64,000 nucleotides of DNA from Closterium sp. NIES-65 (taxonomy: Eukaryota > Streptophyta > Zygnematophyceae > Desmidiales > Closteriaceae): assembly GCA_948144175.1 (NCBI GenBank), contig CANXME010002105.1, forward strand, positions 372,001 through 436,000, read 5' to 3'. Positions 61,201-64,000 of the stretch are shown here, piece by piece. Numbering within the stretch: position 1 is the first letter of the stretch; every line of letters starts with the position of its first letter. Below the pieces are notes generated by a model. The model was given only the letters and a program-made list of their open reading frames with translations, made no database searches and was not told the origin of the DNA. The position numbers and the translations under genes were made by a program.

Positions 61201-62717
61201 CTTCACTGGGACTTTCCCTCCTGGCACCCAGTGGAGCCTCCGACATCCAGTCTACGGTCTCCGCCAGGCACCGCGTGAGTGGCACGACACACTGAGGACT
61301 ACGCTTGCGGCTCTTGGGTTTGCTCCTTCTACTGCTGACCCGTCGCTGTTTCTTCGTACCAACACTTCCCTGCCGCCGTTCTACATCCTCGTGTACGTCG
61401 ACGACTTGGTCTTTGCCACAGTGGACACTGCTGGACTCGCCTACGTGAAGTCCGAGCTGCTGAAGAGACACACGTGCACAGACCTGGGTGAACTGCGCAG
61501 CTACCTTGGCTTGCAGATCACTCGGGACAGAGCACGCCGCACCATTACCTTGACTCAGTCGCACATGGTGCAGCAGGTCCTTCAGCGCTTCGGCTTCACG
61601 TACTCCTCGCCTCAGGCCACTCCTCTGCCTACTCGCCACTCACTCTCAGCTCTGCCTTCGGATGAGTCCGTAGAGTCGAGTGGTCCGTATGCAGAGCTTG
61701 TTGGCTGCCTCATGTACCTGATGACCTGCACACGACCTGACCTTGCATACCCTCTGAGCATTCTTGCACGCTATGTTGCTCCTGGGAGACACAGACCAGA
61801 GCACATGGCTGCAGCGAAGAGGGTATTGCGCTACCTGTGCAGTACGTCGGGCATGGGGCTAGTGCTTGGAGGGCGGAGTCCAGTGGTCCTTACCGGCCAC
61901 GCGGACGCTTCTTGGGCTGACGACCAGGCTACGCAGCGGTCGTCACAGGGTTACACCTTCAGCCTTGGTTCCGGGTCTGTCTCGTGGCGGTCTACTCGCT
62001 CGTCTTCGGTTCTCGGCTCCAGTTGTGAGGCTGAGATCTACGCCGGGGCCATGGCTGCACAGGAGCTTCGCTGGCTCACCTACCTGCTGACTGACCTTGG
62101 AGAGCCGCCTCGTTCTCCTCCAGTGCTGTACGTAGACAACAAGGCCATGCTGGCCTTGTGTCGAGAGCAGCGCTTGGAGCACAGAACGAAGCACATTGCT
62201 CTCCGCTACTTCCTTGCTCGTGAGCTGCAGCAGCGTGGTCAGTTGCGACTTGCGTACGTGGCCTCTGAGGCCAACACTGCTGATGTGTTCACCAAGGCAC
62301 TCGCGCCTTGTGACCATCAGCGCTTTTGCACCCAGCTGGGTCTTGTGCCTGTCTTGCCTCACTTGCTCTCCTCTTGACTTTACTTGTACTGTGACATATA
62401 TATACCTGCTCTTGCTTGTCTAGTTTTATATATATATGTCTGTACTCCTGCATGTGAACTGGCCTCTGGCCCTGCTCTTTTGCTCGGACTGTGTGGTGAC
62501 TTTGTGATCCACCCTGAGCTTGCTCTGCTTTGCTTTACTTGACTGGTCTTGTGACCCCTTGTTCTCCCCCACTTTGCCTATGGGGGTGTGTCAGATTTAT
62601 ATGACATATTTGCTGTAGGCTATAGTGGGGTAGCACATATGGGGTACAGGGTGTCTAGGGTTGTATTTGTACCCAATCTTTCCTTAGTCATTTCATTCCT
62701 GTTTTCCTTTATTCACA
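55265..62717 (+). mobile_element. Copia LTR retrotransposon, nearly full length, recent
   Basis: LTRs of 129 bp (55265-55393 and 62589-62717) differ at one base. The target duplication GCCTA lies at 55260-55264 and 62718-62722. The primer site TGGTATAGAGCGGG follows the left LTR and a CTATGGGGGTG tract precedes the right LTR. A 1.1-kb GC-rich leader holds a minisatellite (CCGGCCCGCCGCTGCACCTG). Parts in Copia order: gag (about 56.5-57.7 kb, with a long Gly-rich stretch), protease (FTLDSGASRSFF, about 58.04), integrase (WHHRLGHPSLPRL, LHMDVWGPAPVRGQ, about 58.5-59.3), reverse transcriptase (FLQGSLHEEIWLRRPPGF, YVDDLVFA, about 60.9-61.6) and RNase H (GHADASWADD, about 61.9-62.3). The coding region is broken in about three places, so this copy looks inactive though young. 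Confidence 0.95.
55500..56380. repeat. GC-rich minisatellite in the Copia leader
   Basis: Units of about 20 bp change along the array: CCTCCCCTGACGCGGCCCCG, then CCGGCCCGCCGCTGCACCTG, then GAGCCGCCCGGGAGCCGAGC. Frames on both strands give Ala/Arg/Pro/Gly-rich ORFs that I treat as artefacts. Confidence 0.9.
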
Positions 62718-62880
62718 GCCTACGCTCCCTCCCTTCCCTCGACCACGCTCCGCCCCTTGCCGTCGCCCACGCTCCCTCTTCCCCTCGCCCACGCTCCCTC
62801 TATTCCCGTGGCATACGCACCCTCACTTCCCTCGCGCACGCTCCCTCCCTTCACTCGCCCACGCTCCCGCCCTTCAGTGC
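62718..62880. repeat. Continuation of the CGCCCACGCTCCC minisatellite
   Basis: Same unit as 54940-55264, resuming directly after the Copia target duplication. Confidence 0.85.
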
Positions 62881-62989
62881 TCGTGCGCAAAAGGGTAGGC
62901 TCACCGCAGGGGACCGTGTGATCCTTCCCTCCCACCCCACATACTCCGCACACCATTCAATGCCTTGATGCTCCACTCTGGAAATTGGG

Positions 62990-63430
62990 TGCATGTCCCT
63001 ATCCCGCCACTTGCGGGACCCGGGTACCCCCCCACCCCCCCCCCACCTCACGCTTGCATTCCCTCTCCACCTCGCTTCCATCACCTCCTCCCCTTCCCCC
63101 CCCTAAACACCCCCCCCCCCCCCCCCCCGTCACGCTTGCATTGGCTGCCCTGCTCGCATCCATTACTCCCCCCCCTCCTTCACGCTTCCCAACCCTCCCC
63201 AGCACGTTTCCATTCCCTCTTCATCCTCCTCTTCATCCCTCCCCTCCCCTCCCCACTCCTCTCCTCTCCCCTTATTACCGCCACTTCACCCCTACTTTTC
63301 GCCCGCTTTTGCACCATCCTTGCATTATCCAGAGGCATACGCATATGTTTACTTCACCCCAAGCTCCCTTACCTCTACACCACGCTCCATATCCCCCCAA
63401 TCGCACATCCACCCCTTTCTAGTCTCCCTT
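62990..63430. other. C-rich low-complexity sequence
   Basis: Polypyrimidine sequence with C runs near 63030 and 63107-63129. No gene. Confidence 0.7.
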
Positions 63431-63454
63431 CCATTCCACTCTCCCCCGTTTCTC

Positions 63455-63590
63455 CTTGACAAGAGCTCGTGCGTAGCATAGTCCTGTACGCAAACCAGGC
63501 GCTAATCGCCAGCAGTTCATATGTCTCGTGTGGTCCTTGACCATCCAGCCTAACACATTTCCTATGCAACTCACCCACGATCTCAATCCA
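63455..63590 (-). pseudogene. Decayed exon related to the acidic accessory gene of the giant transposon
   Basis: The plus-strand sequence GTGGTCCTTGACCATCCA, then ACATTTCCTATGCAA, lines up with GTGGTCCTTGATAATCCA, then ACATTTCGGTGCAA at about 32984-33020. On the minus strand the frames read GELHR and NVLGWMVKDHTRHM, like GLHRNVRWIIKDHFTRH of the accessory gene. A one-base length change splits the frame, so it is non-functional. It implies a second, decayed copy of the giant transposon family to the right of the Copia element. Confidence 0.65.
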
Positions 63591-64000
63591 CCTACCTCGT
63601 GCGTGACCTACCTTGCTCCCTGCCCCGTTTCCATCCTATCTTGCTCCCTGCCTCTCATTCCCTCCACCTTTCTCACTTGCCGGACACCCCAGCCGTGCTC
63701 TTTGAAGGGGGTCGCCTGCTAACCCTATGCCTCTCTTGCATGTTCACATCTGATTTTCTCTTACTCCCTTCAACAGTAAGGCACTCAACACCTTGCCAAG
63801 TAGCATCGCTGGCGGTATGCGAACTGCCCCACGATGTCGTCTTACACCTAGGTGTGTCGTTGGGCTTACGAATGCCTTTATGTATCCGTCATCTTTGATT
63901 GTTCAGCGCTGACCAGTGTGTCCACATCAAGTTTGTTGTTGCCTTTTAGTGAACGCCTATGGCAAAAGCGGCTCCGAGGGGAATTGGGCCCGGCCAATGC

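Noticed and set aside
1-64000. tRNA, rRNA or other structured RNA genes
   Set aside because: None recognised by eye. The tRNA-like matches are retrotransposon primer-binding sites next to LTRs.

Overview
This is eukaryotic nuclear DNA from the green lineage. The evidence is GT-AG introns in every gene, plant-type LRR ectodomains in which each repeat has its own exon, a legume-type lectin, a papain-like protease joined to EGF-like and LysM modules, an Ser-Pro/Pro-rich (cell-wall glycoprotein style) linker, and Copia/TRIM retrotransposons primed by initiator-Met tRNA. A streptophyte alga (a zygnematophyte such as Closterium) is my best guess. That is inference from architecture, not a database match. 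I saw no bacterial, organellar, rRNA, tRNA or CRISPR features.

Layout, left to right. (1) 1-16.8 kb, plus strand: a secreted LRR protein (signal peptide, LRR N-cap, nine 72-nt LRR exons), a Pro-rich linker and L-type lectin domain, then after about 5.4 kb of mobile-element sequence a papain-like protease with EGF-like and LysM domains. The lectin exon ends in phase 1 and the first protease exon opens in phase 1, so all of this may be one multi-domain gene. The lectin part carries a frame change and a stop, and the EGF region carries a stop, so at least part may be decaying. (2) 7.2-11.3 kb and 17-23 kb: nested LTR-element fossils, including three TRIM-like elements, two of them nested head to head, and Copia and Ty3 remnants. 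(3) 23.4-53.3 kb, minus strand: a second LRR gene with a signal peptide, an N-cap exon and at least 16 LRR exons. Its left end is lost at the retroelement cluster.

(4) 31.2-52.3 kb: a DNA transposon of about 21 kb sits inside the first LRR intron of that minus-strand gene, about 20 bp from the splice acceptor. Imperfect inverted repeats beginning CATCACAAAAAT bound it. It carries a KDZ-superfamily (Plavaka-like) transposase, a Ulp1-fold protease whose catalytic Cys position is Tyr, a large acidic/repetitive gene of unknown function, and a hAT-like transposase gene. A decayed exon related to the unknown gene lies at 63.5 kb, so the family has other copies nearby.

(5) 55.3-62.7 kb: a young Copia element with 129-bp LTRs that differ at one base and a perfect 5-bp target duplication, inserted in a C-rich minisatellite. 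Throughout, introns are filled with mini- and microsatellites. Two of these duplicate functional splice donors, and a short palindrome (core TTTTGAGTCGACTCAAAA) recurs between direct duplications at four sites.
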